From NCBI GenBank assembly GCA_030549335.1, contig CM060187.1, forward strand, positions 186,001-250,000: a stretch of 64,000 nucleotides of DNA, written 5' to 3'. The stretch is from Pontederia crassipes. Taxonomy: Eukaryota; Streptophyta; Magnoliopsida; Commelinales; Pontederiaceae. Every line of letters starts with the position of its first letter. Position 1 is the first letter of the stretch. A program made the translations under genes and the position numbers. The notes under the pieces were generated by a model, which saw only the letters and a list, made by a program, of their open reading frames with translations, was not told the origin of the DNA and ran no database searches. This document shows, piece after piece, positions 1 through 8,883 of the stretch.

Positions 1-402
1 AGAAAAGTCCCGTTATCATCTCCGCTCACCCGTTTTAAGAATAGATTGATATTTGGAACCTCAATAAATCAATTAGGATATTCGTAATCAGGACTTACAC
101 AACAGTGTTCCTGACCGTTGCCACAGTTCGCCATTCATCATCCCTACTACTCATATCTCACTGTGGTTGTAGAAGATAAAACACAAAATCTGAACATTTC
201 GCCATCTGAATCAAATCCGATCCCCTACAGCAATAATATCTATAGCAACAAAAAGAGCAACACTAATCTGTAGCCCACAGAATCAAATCCACAGATCTGA
301 AACCTGGGCCCAAAATGAGAAGATCAAATCGTTTAAAGGACTAGGTTTTCTTGCTTATTTTATCTTTAGACGTAGGACGAGCGCGAGTCATGGAGCAATT
401 AC

Positions 403-545
403 CTCGAAGACGGGAATTTGCGAACGTTGGCACACCGAATTTGAGCGGAATCTCGACAGAATGCATCGCCGATGACCACGGCGACGGCGATCTCCGATTA
501 GTAGCAAACTAATACTCGAAAGGAACAAATTAATATTACCAGCAC
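403..545 (-). other. possible leader exon and promoter of a gene running leftwards
   Basis: On the minus strand a moderately GC-rich stretch from about 500 down to 403 ends in a good splice donor (CTTCGAG then GTAATTG). It is followed by about 400 bases of T-rich, intron-like sequence reaching the window edge. A/T-rich TATA-like sequence (ATAAATAA) lies on the upstream side near 560-590. This looks like the 5' leader exon and leader intron of a gene whose body lies left of the window. One ATG near 464 would open a short frame into the donor, but no protein family can be recognised. The stretch 590-1300 is AT-rich and I see nothing in it. Confidence 0.3.
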
Positions 546-1359
546 TCGAAGTGGCGCTAGCGGGTTATTTATTTATTTATTTTATTTATTTACAATTTGC
601 TCTTTCGTCCGCATCAAGAACTGGAGATGTAACAATTATTATGTGACATATAACTATTTTTTATTTTTTTAGGTAAATTTCAGTCATCCGGTTACATTTT
701 TGTTCACAATTTTATCAATAAAATTTAATTTATCATTAAACGATCATTAAATCATCCTAATCGATAATTAAAAAAAACTAAAAGATTAAAAGACGTTAAC
801 ATTTTCGGTCTTTGACGTCAGATTTTAAAAAATAATAATACTATGTTAACATTTTTTTTCTTTTTTATTCAAATTTAATTTTTGTATCGATCGGTCTTTC
901 AACTTTTTAAAAGTTTGAATCACGGTCACCATTAAAACGTTAAAATAATAATAAAAAAGAGATAAAATAAAATAATAAAAAATTTGTTATAAGGAATTTT
1001 TAGTAACCGCTTATTTTTTAAAAAAAAAAATGTGATATCATTTTCTGCACTTAAATTTTAAAATAATAAAAAGGACAATAGTTTGGTAATGAGACTGTCC
1101 CTTGCTCTTCACCTCCTAGGGGTTTATAATTAATAATTATTATAATTATATTTATTAAATTATATCTGAACCGTCCATTATATATATATATATAACATTA
1201 AACCATAACAACCCTCTTCTTTCTCCCTTTTCTCTCAAGTATCAAACCCTACAGGACCAATCGGCTGCCCCGAAACCAGTCGCAGCTATTGACTGCCAGC
1301 TTCCTTCATCGGTGATCAATGTCGTCTTCGGTGATTATTCCATCTTCACAAGGTATTCA

Positions 1360-1570
1360 TTTTCAACGTCGTCGTCGAGGGTGGGTCGTCGTGGTCATCA
1401 TCGTCGTGTGGTCGTCGTGGGCGGCTGCCGAAAGGGGCGGGTCGTCGTCGTCGAGAGCGGGTCATCGTCGAGGGGATCACCATGGTCGTCGTCGTTGTGT
1501 GGTCGTCGTGGGCGGCGGCCGAAAGGCATCATCGTGGTCGAGGGCAACGTCGTCGAGTGGATCGCCGTGG
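1360..1570. repeat. GTC/CGTC-rich simple repeat
   Basis: Imperfect trinucleotide repeat of GTC/CGTC type interleaved with GTGG and GGCGG motifs. It produces long open frames rich in V, R and S in several frames at once, which is expected of a GC-rich simple repeat and is not evidence of coding. It forms the left part of the GC-rich block that the LTR retrotransposon later split. Confidence 0.75.
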
Positions 1571-1584
1571 TCAAAATTTTTTTG

Positions 1585-1695
1585 CGCAGAGACGATTTTG
1601 CCGCCGCCCCTTTCGGCCGATTTCGCCTCTGCGCACAGTGCGCAGAGGCAAAATCGGCCGAGTGGCGGCGATTTCGCCTCTGCGCACAGTGCGCA
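1585..1695. repeat. GC-rich palindromic repeats, left part (interrupted by LTR element)
   Basis: Repeated, mutually inverted copies of a motif around GCGCAGAGGC / GCCTCTGCGC, separated by AAATCGGCC and GGCGATTTC motifs. The same motifs resume immediately after the LTR retrotransposon at 6030, so 1585-1695 and 6034-6255 were one block before the insertion. No coding function is visible. Confidence 0.7.
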
Positions 1696-2361
1696 TGTCA
1701 CGGGGCGTTTCCCGTAACACGAAGCGTGAAGCCTCGCGGCACCAGTGCCGCTCAACTTATAGCCCTCGACCGCTCAGCGCCGAAAATATGGAACACATGC
1801 AGCCGCCCCGCACTGCGTAATATTGCGGAGTACCAAGTTATCCGCCCTTAGGGCATTTATCTTGTAAGGCCGTCCTTATGAATGGCCAAGTAGGTGACGT
1901 TCCCGTAGGGTACGTCTTTTGCATCTTCAATATGTAACAAGACTCCTATACCTATGGTACACTGGGAGGAGTTCACTAGTGCCTTCCGAGGTCCAATTGT
2001 ATGTTATGTTTCATCATATTTAATACAAGTAAGCTTTCCTTTAATTCTAGTGTCATGGCCTTGAGCGTGGGGTGGCAACCCACATCGGTGTCCCTTCGTG
2101 GCGTCCCGTGGTCCCTTCGTCGCCCCTTCGGACTTTAAGCGCCAAGCGCCTACGTTAGTGCCGCAACGCGCTAATGCCACGGTCTCGTGACGAGTAGTCC
2201 AACACTCTAGTCATGTCCGTGATTGAATGCCTATAAGAGCGACTCTCGGCAAAGTCGTCTCGACCATAAAACTTCCGCTGCAAACTCAAAACAGGCTTGG
2301 CTAGGTGCTTATCCGCCTAGTCGCCGCACGTGGTCTAGTGTCCGAGAATGACCCCGTGACA
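1696..2361 (+). repeat. 5' LTR
   Basis: Left long terminal repeat, starting TGTCACGGGG and ending CCCCGTGACA. It matches 5366-6029 along its whole length with a few substitutions and a 2-3 base indel near the CGCTAATG motif (about 2172 against 5845). It should contain the promoter and polyadenylation signals of the element, but I could not place a clear TATA box. Confidence 0.93.
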
Positions 2362-2363
2362 AG

Positions 2364-2375
2364 TGGTATCAGAGC
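2364..2375 (+). promoter_or_regulatory. primer-binding site (initiator tRNA-Met type)
   Basis: TGGTATCAGAGC, two bases after the end of the 5' LTR. This is the standard plant retrotransposon priming site, complementary to the 3' end of initiator methionine tRNA. It fixes the orientation of the element as +. Confidence 0.93.
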
Positions 2376-4232
2376 AGTTCTTCCTGCTCGGATTACCCAG
2401 CGACGATGACTCGCTTGTGTCGTCGCAACGTGCCCTGGCATAGGAGATGTGCTTCCACTCAAATACTCCATCACGCCCAGGCGCACTGGTACCATGGTCT
2501 TTGATCGTGGACGCCAACGAGGAATGCATGGCAAGCCTCCTCGCCGCACGCTCAGTCGTGCCCCGCAGCATGTTCCTCATACACCCGTGTCGTGTCAAGG
2601 AACGTCCGTCATGCATCATGATGGCGGATTGATCGCCCCGCCTAATCGGGACGGTCATGCGTCGCTCACTCGAGCAGATCAACCACCCCAGATATACAGT
2701 CGGGAATCCTGAAGTGTCGCGCTGCGTCAAAGAGTGGCCATATGCTCTGCATGATGGTCTTGCGCTGCTCATATCAGGAGATCGCTTACACGAGCGTCGT
2801 GTAACTCGTAGGACCCGTGTCACATTCAGGGACTGTCGGTCATGCACTATCATGACGACCTGGCGCTGCTCGGTATTTCGTGACGTCGCATCGCTTGCCC
2901 AGTCATGCAACGTGAAGTACACAACCGCTTCACGGGAGAAGTTGGCTTAAAGACAAATATCAAGGTTCATGGTCCCCTTGCGGCCAAAGAATATCATCCC
3001 TTCGGCCAAGGAGCATCAATCACAAGCATCTTGTCGTGCCGCAGATCGCCTGTCACGCCACGATTACTTTCAGGAATGGAGCAAAGCGTTGATTACTTGC
3101 AAACACTCGTGGACGAGCTGTTAGCCTTGCCTGCCTCGTCAAGTGTCGCCCCGCAAGCGGCGCGATGTCATCCATCAAGGAGTGGGACGAACTTGATACA
3201 TGCCAACGCAAATCGACGCCTCAACTCAGCGACCAATTTGGCAAATGGTCTGAGCGTCGAGCATCGGCGAACCTTGGCATGCTGCTGTCAAGCGTTCTGC
3301 CGCCAACCGAAGGAAGGAGTGCCCTTTCCTTTCGGACATCACCTCGAATAATCGAAGCGGCCTCCAAGGATCACAATGCGAAAGTTTCGAAGGACACATT
3401 GGCGATGTCGTCCCTTCGAATGGAGATGGAGGTAATGTTGGGAGCTCATGCCACGAGTTCACCAACCGCAGTCCGCTTATCTAAGCGGAGCGTCTTCACA
3501 AGCATCCGCCCGGATTAGTGAAGGCCCGGAACGGCTACTCTTTCGCAAGGGTCAAGCCGCTCAGTGGACGAGTATGTCAAAGGTGTATGATCTAGGATGA
3601 CAAGCACAATGACTTTACTTTGTCCAAGGTGCGGACGGACGAGCATCTAAGGTGAATCCTCTTCGTGAACGAGCACAACGATCTCGCCTCGTCCATACCC
3701 CAAAGGGATTGCCAAAGCTTCAAAGGAGGTCCCAGGATCGGAAGAAGGCATATCCCAAGAACCCTGCAAGATGTGGCAAACTCAGGATGGCATTGCCATC
3801 GCGACAATGTAGAATGTGGCAAACATACATCCCAGACATGGGACAGAAGAAGTGACAGTTCATCAATTATGCAAGCCCTGACAAGTTGGGACTGGAGGTC
3901 AAGATCGCATTGTTCAGCATCGGCCAGATGGGCATGTTGAAGGAGGAAGTGAAAGGAATCACCGAGCTCCGCCTACAGTGTTCCCAGGAGGATAAAGACC
4001 CAGTGTTGGTGCTCTTCAAGCAGAGGGGTTAGAAGCTTTGGACTAGGAAGGAGTTGGAACGACCGGATCGTCCAACCTCCGCTCACTAGTTGATGCTGCC
4101 AAGTCAATCAGGACAAGTGCCATACCACCAAAGCCCTTGGGCAAGGGCAATGGTGGAGGAGAGAAGCTCAAGTCGCAAGGAGGAAGCTACTCATGCCGAA
4201 GATAAAGATCGCCCATCGAAGCAGGAGAAGAG

Positions 4233-5010
4233 AGTCGAACCACAAGCACATGTGGGGAGACCCTCATCGTCGCTCACTATAGCGACTGGGAGTGGACAAG
4301 GTGCGGAATGTTATACCAAAGAACCTTGCTCCACCTCAAACCGTCGAGGTATCTCTTGTCCACCAAGGGGAAGGTGGAACTGTTTTCAAGGCTCGGCGGA
4401 CGAAGGACTCAACGTTGCAGCCATCTGCAACTTGGAGATAGCGAGTTGAACCACAAGGGAACGTGGGGAGACTCTCGTCGCCCACTATGGCGACTTGGAT
4501 GGACAAGGCATGGATTGTCAGATCAAAGAACCTTGTCCCGCCTCAAGACTGCCGAAACATCATGTGGTCACCAAGGAGGAGGTGGTCCTGTCCTTTTAGT
4601 TCGGCAGAGATATGGAAGACTCTACGTTGCAATCATGTGCAACATAGAGACATTGAGTCAAGCCCACAAAGAGACCTGAAGCGTCCCAAAGTATCCGTGG
4701 GAAGACTCTCGTCGCTCATCATAGCGACCCCAGGCACTCGAAGCAGACAAGCTACAAGCATCGACATCGGAGGGCTTGTGCTGTTTCAAACCGTCGAATT
4801 CAAGAATGATCATCGAGGGTGAGATGGTCCCGCACTTCGCATTCGACGGAAGGAAGACATTATGCTGTGGCCATCCGCAACATGAAGGCATCGAGTCAAG
4901 TCATGCAGGTCGAATGGCGAGACTCTTCATCGTGTTCTACACGACCTTGAGACAACTCTTCTCCGCGCTATTCCTGAAGGCATACAAGAGTTGTTTCACC
5001 ACCAAAGAAG
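4233..5010 (+). repeat. degenerate ~211-234 bp tandem repeats inside the LTR element
   Basis: Four diverged direct copies of one unit. The anchor GTGGGGAG or GTGGGAAG, followed by a CTCGTCGCTCACTATAGCGAC-like stretch, occurs at 4252, 4463 and 4697, with a weaker fourth copy near 4913. Each copy is preceded by GAGTYGAACCACAAG-like sequence and contains AAAGAACCTTG..CACCTC or equivalent. Periods are 211, 234 and about 215 bp. Similar but shorter repetition is visible around 2560-2900. The function is unknown. Confidence 0.7.
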
Positions 5011-5353
5011 CCAAACCACACAAGTTGACGCTGGGCAAGTCGAAGAGAAGTGAAGCCAACAGAGACTTGATGGACGGATAGTTGCTTAATGAAGTCAGAC
5101 CGCACATGGCGGACTCCACTGGCGCTGCACAAGTGATGACCCCGGATTGGACGAAGGATCAGCGAGCGAAGCAGGCCTGAGGGAGGAGTCCTCAGCGAGA
5201 CCCCAAGGAGCGGGCATTCCTGGCGTTGCGTGATGCTTGTGAAGTTGAAGTCAAGGCAAAGAAGGCAGAATTGAACGAGACAAGCGAAGTCAAGACTCAA
5301 GACGAAGGCCCCGAGGAAGCCCGGACAACGGCGTCGGAGGCGTCGCCGACTTT

Positions 5354-5365
5354 GGTGGGGGAGAA
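5354..5365 (+). promoter_or_regulatory. polypurine tract
   Basis: GGTGGGGGAGAA immediately before the 3' LTR. This is the expected plus-strand priming site, though interrupted by one T. Confidence 0.85.
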
Positions 5366-6029
5366 TGTCACGGGGCGTTTCCCGTGACACGAAGCGTGAA
5401 GCCTCGCGGCACCAGTGCCGCTCAACTTATAGCCCTCGGCCGCTCAGCGCCGAAAATATGGAACACATGCAGCCGCCCCGCACTGCGTAATATTGCGGAG
5501 TACCAAGTTATCCGCCCTTAGGGCATTTATCTTGTAAGGCCGTCCTTATGAATGGCCAAGTAGGTGACGTTCCCGTAGGGTACGTCTTTTGCATCTTCAG
5601 TATGTAACAAGACTCCTATACCTACGGTACACTGGGAGGAGTTCACTAGTGCCTTCCGAGGCTCAATTGTATGTTATGTTTCATCATATTTAATACAAGT
5701 AATCTTTCCTTTAATTCTAGTGTCATGGCCTTGAGCGTGGGGTGGCAACCCACATCGGTGTCCCTTCGTGGCGTCCCGTGGTCCCTTCGTCGTCCCTTCG
5801 GACTTTAAGCGCCAAGCGCCTACGTTAGTGCCGCAACGCGCTAATGTAGGTCTCGTGACGAGTAGTCCAACACTCTAGTCATGTCCGTGATTGAATGCCT
5901 ATAAGAGCGACTCTCGGCAAAGTCGTCTCGACCATAAAACTTCCGCTGCAAACTCAAAACAGGCTTGGCTAGGTGCTTATCCGCCTAGTCGCCGCACGTG
6001 GTCTAGTGTCCGAGAATGACCCCGTGACA
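5366..6029 (+). repeat. 3' LTR
   Basis: Right long terminal repeat, direct copy of 1696-2361 with the same TGTCACGGGG...CCCCGTGACA ends. It is followed directly by the GC-rich palindromic repeats in which the element sits. Confidence 0.93.
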
Positions 6030-6033
6030 CGCA

Positions 6034-6255
6034 GAGGCAAAATCGGCCGAGTGGCGGCGATTTCGCCAGCCGCTGCGAAATCGCCTCTGCGCGGTGCGCA
6101 GAGGTGATCACCTCTGCACGTAGCGTGCAGAGGCGACGCACAGTGTCGCCTCTGCGCGTTACGCACAGTGTCACCTTTGCGCGCTGCGCGCAGAGGCGAA
6201 ATCGCCTCTACGCGCAGTGTGCGAGGTGATCACCTCTGCGCACTGTGCAGATTTT
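6034..6255. repeat. GC-rich palindromic repeat cluster, right part
   Basis: About ten alternating direct and inverted copies of a CCTCTGCGC / GCGCAGAGG core, linked by GGCGAAATCGCC, GTGATCAC and CACAGTG motifs, many of them perfect short palindromes. It is very CpG-rich in an AT-rich neighbourhood. It ends abruptly at a T-rich stretch at 6250. It resembles the subterminal repeat arrays of some plant DNA transposons, but no transposon ends could be assigned. Confidence 0.75.
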
Positions 6256-6334
6256 TTTATTTGTGCTTTTTTTTGTAATTTTTTTAATTACCACATTTTA
6301 ATTAATTTAAATTTTTTTGCAGAAATAGATGAAG

Positions 6335-6990
6335 CGGATAATCAACGAAGATGAAGATGTAGATGATTGAATGATGAAATTGTGGTGATTTTTTATCATT
6401 TTTTAATTTTATTCAATTTAGTTTTATTGTACTAATCATTTTTTTATTAACTTATAGGAAACTTTACAAATGGATGAAGGATGAAATGAAGAGAAATGAT
6501 GATTGTCCTCTTATTGAACTTTTAAAAATGTTATTAAAATATTTGGTGTTGTAATTTAAACTTTATGTTAAGAAACTTATGGTGGAAACTTTATGTTAAA
6601 ATATTTGGTGTTGTAATTTAAACTTTATGTTAAGGTAGAATTTGAAAATTATGTTGTGGTGGAAAGCGTGTTCAACAAAAATGAAGATGTAGATGATTGA
6701 ATGATGAAGTTGTGGACTTGTGGTAACTTTTTATCATTTTTTAATTTTATTCAATTTAGATTTATTCTACTAATTTTTTTTATTAACTTGTATGAAACTT
6801 TGCAAATGGGTGAATGATGAAATGAAGAGAAATGATGAATGTCCTCTTATTGATATTTTACAAATGTTGTTAAAATATTTGGTGTTGTAATTTAAACTTT
6901 ATGTTATGAAACTTGTATCAAATTTAAAGTTTGTGTTGTGATATAATTTGAAATTTATGTTGTCATAGAATTTGTGTCAAAATTTAAATT
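6335..6990. repeat. tandem duplication, period about 330 bp
   Basis: Two adjacent diverged copies of one AT-rich unit. The anchor ATGAAGATGTAGATGATTGA occurs at 6351 and 6681. Each copy continues with a T-rich stretch, a GAAACTTT.CAAATG.. motif, GAGAAATGATGA..GTCCTCTTATTGA and AATATTTGGTGTTGTAATTT. The first copy has a further internal duplication of the last motif near 6538-6620. T-rich stretches ending in TTGCAG and TTATAG give it a spliced-gene look, but no protein family is recognisable. 6990-7190 is AT-rich filler. Confidence 0.75.
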
Positions 6991-7192
6991 TTATGTTGTA
7001 GAATTTACAATAATGACATATTTATAATTGTGTGCATGAATAATTTATAATAGTTGATTATTTTATAATTTTGTCACATTACTTAATAAAAAATTCGGGG
7101 AATCGAATTCCCCGCGGAGATCGGGGCGGGAAATAAAATTTTCCCCGGACCGAGAATTCTGGACGGCGTCGGGGGCGGGGTCCACCCCACCA

Positions 7193-7225
7193 CCCCCCCC
7201 CCCCCCCCCCGAACAGCGGAGGTTA

Positions 7226-7265
<40 letters not shown>
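7193..7265. repeat. poly-C tract and (TAA)n microsatellite
   Basis: An uninterrupted run of 18 C (7193-7210), a short GC-rich spacer, then about 14 TAA units (7224-7265) that end exactly where the inverted-repeat element begins. Both tracts are prone to length error in sequencing. Confidence 0.9.
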
Positions 7266-8568
7266 GGGTAAATCGCATAAAAAGTCTCAATTTATTCTCA
7301 AATTTAGTCCAAACTTTTATTTTTACATAAAAAGTCACGAAGTTTGATTTTATTCTCAAATCTAACTTAAACTTATATTTTTGCATAAAAAGTCATGAAC
7401 TTTAATTTAAATCTCAAATTTAACCTAAAGTTTTATTTTTAAAATTTTAAAATTAGTTGTAAATGTAGCATATTATTGTATTATTATTAAAAATAATAAT
7501 TCAGTGATCATTACATAGACAAGTCATAAAAAAATAAAAGATTAAAACTTAAATATTTTTGACAACTTTAATAGTAAGTTTGTTTAAAGTTTTAGCCTAC
7601 TATATTAGAATATCTAAATTTTTTAGTTTCTTTAAAATATTTAATAGGCTAAAAATTTAAACTAACTTGCTATTAAAGTTGTAAAAAATATTTTAATCTT
7701 TTATTTTTTATGACTTGTCCATGTAACGATCACTGAATTATTATTTTTATAATAATACAATAATAGGCTACATTTATAACTAATTTTAAAATTTTAAAAA
7801 TAAAAGTTTAGGTTAGATTTGAGAATTAAATTAAAGTTCATAATATAATATGTAAAAATATAAGTTTAGACTAAATTTGAGAATAAAATTAAAGTTACTG
7901 ACTTTTTACATAAATATTTATGCAGAAAATAAAAATTCGGACTAGATTTGATAGGGGTGTAAGAAAAATCCGACCAACCCGAAAAATCCATCCGATCCGA
8001 AAAAACCGAACCGAAAAAAATCGAAAATTAGGGGTCCGTATATGATTTAGGACGGTTTTTAATAAATTAAAATCCACTCCCGCTAAAATTAGGGCCCCAC
8101 CCGAAAAAACCGTAGGGTCCCGTGAAGTCCGATTTTTATTTATGATTTTTTATTCATATAATTAATACATATATTATTAATTCTTTTATTATAGATATAA
8201 TATTTTTTGTATAAAATTTCATACTTTTCTATCACATTATCAAACTTTAATTTAATAACTTTAAAATTTTAGTAGTATATTTTATATTTAATATAAAATT
8301 AAATATTTTTACATTAATTTTAAGTTATTAAATATATTTTAAAATATAATTATATAAAAGTAGGGCTCCGAAAAAATCACCCGAAAAAACTGATCCGCTA
8401 AAGAGCGGTTTTTATTTTTTCAAAATGATTTTAGGATGATCTTTCTAATTTTAAAAATCGATCCGAAAAATAACGATTAATTTTTTTAGACTAAAAATTC
8501 GAACCTATCCGAACTACTTTCGCCCTAAGATTTGAGAATAAATTGAGACTTTTTTATGCAATTTACCC
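7266..8568. mobile_element. foldback DNA transposon with a nested hAT insertion
   Basis: The ends are inverted repeats: GGGTAAATCGCATAAAAAG at 7266 and its complement (CTTTTTTATGCAATTTACCC) up to 8568. Without the nested element at 7952-8527 the remainder is one long imperfect palindrome of about 725 bp, each arm around 330-350 bp, centred near 7610-7620. Arm motifs such as TTAAAATTTTAAAA, the poly-T/ATGACTTGTC block and AGATTTGAGAATAAA appear on both sides in opposite orientation. No transposase frame is present. GGGTAAAT ends are shared with the element at 53125, suggesting one superfamily (Mutator-like is my guess). No clear target duplication is visible; the left flank is now a TAA microsatellite. 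Confidence 0.8.
7952..8527. mobile_element. hAT-type miniature element with 8-bp target duplication
   Basis: 576 bp bounded by TAGGGGTG on the left and CGCCCTA on the right. It is flanked by perfect 8-bp direct repeats AGATTTGA (7944-7951 and 8528-8535). An 8-bp duplication and TA.GGG-type ends are hallmarks of the hAT superfamily. The interior is AT-rich with CCGAAAAAATC-type subterminal motifs and has no transposase. It is inserted in the right arm of the 7266-8568 foldback element. A relative with the same end structure lies at 51178-51707. Confidence 0.9.
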
Positions 8569-8680
8569 TTATTATTAAGACGAACTATGAATAAGAGTAT
8601 AGTTTGGATGAATTTTACTTTGACTTTTGCAGTAATTTCTATTTTTATTAGTTTTTTCCTGCCCAAGCGCTCATGTGCTG

Positions 8681-8686
8681 CACGTG
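8681..8686. promoter_or_regulatory. G-box (CACGTG) upstream of the PX gene
   Basis: Perfect CACGTG palindrome about 200 bp before the EREL-like start codon and about 110 bp after the transposon end at 8568. G-boxes bind plant bZIP and bHLH factors. Whether this copy is functional is not shown; its position in the short transposon-free promoter makes it a candidate element. Confidence 0.45.
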
Positions 8687-8883
8687 CGGACCCGTAATTA
8701 CCAATGTGTCCTCCCGGAAGAGAGCGATGACCGTTCGGTTGTGGCGTCGCCTTTTGGTAGTGACATCGCTTTCCTTCTTCTCCTTCTTCCCAGTTGCTTC
8801 TAGTCCTCCGATCTCGCAACGGATCTCTCCTCCTCTCGGCATCGCCGGAACCCTAGAAGAGGAATCGTCCGGCCGGGGTGGCG

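Larger units (their letters stand above)
1696..6029 (+). mobile_element. non-autonomous LTR retrotransposon
   Basis: Complete LTR element of 4334 bp. Two nearly identical LTRs (666 and 664 bp) flank a 3.0-kb interior. Each LTR begins TGTCACGGGG and ends CCCCGTGACA, so the ends are inverted. A primer-binding site for plant initiator tRNA-Met follows the 5' LTR and a purine tract precedes the 3' LTR, giving + orientation. The flanking bases CGCA occur on both sides (1692-1695 and 6030-6033), a plausible 4-bp target duplication. The interior has only short frames, and I recognise no gag, protease, reverse transcriptase, RNase H or integrase motif, so it must have moved using enzymes from another element. 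The near-identity of the LTRs suggests a fairly recent insertion. By size it falls between TRIM and LARD classes. Confidence 0.93.

Noticed and set aside
1312..1851. Overlapping open frames of 90-180 codons in three frames
   Set aside because: They come from a GTC-type simple repeat and run into the LTR; composition is V/R/S-rich in one frame and similar in the others, with no domain.
2301..5390. Many 60-195 codon frames inside the LTR element
   Set aside because: Frames on both strands are of similar length and none shows a CCHC knuckle, protease DSG/DTG, reverse transcriptase YVDD or integrase motifs. Faint gag-like phrases near 3080-3130 were too weak to claim.
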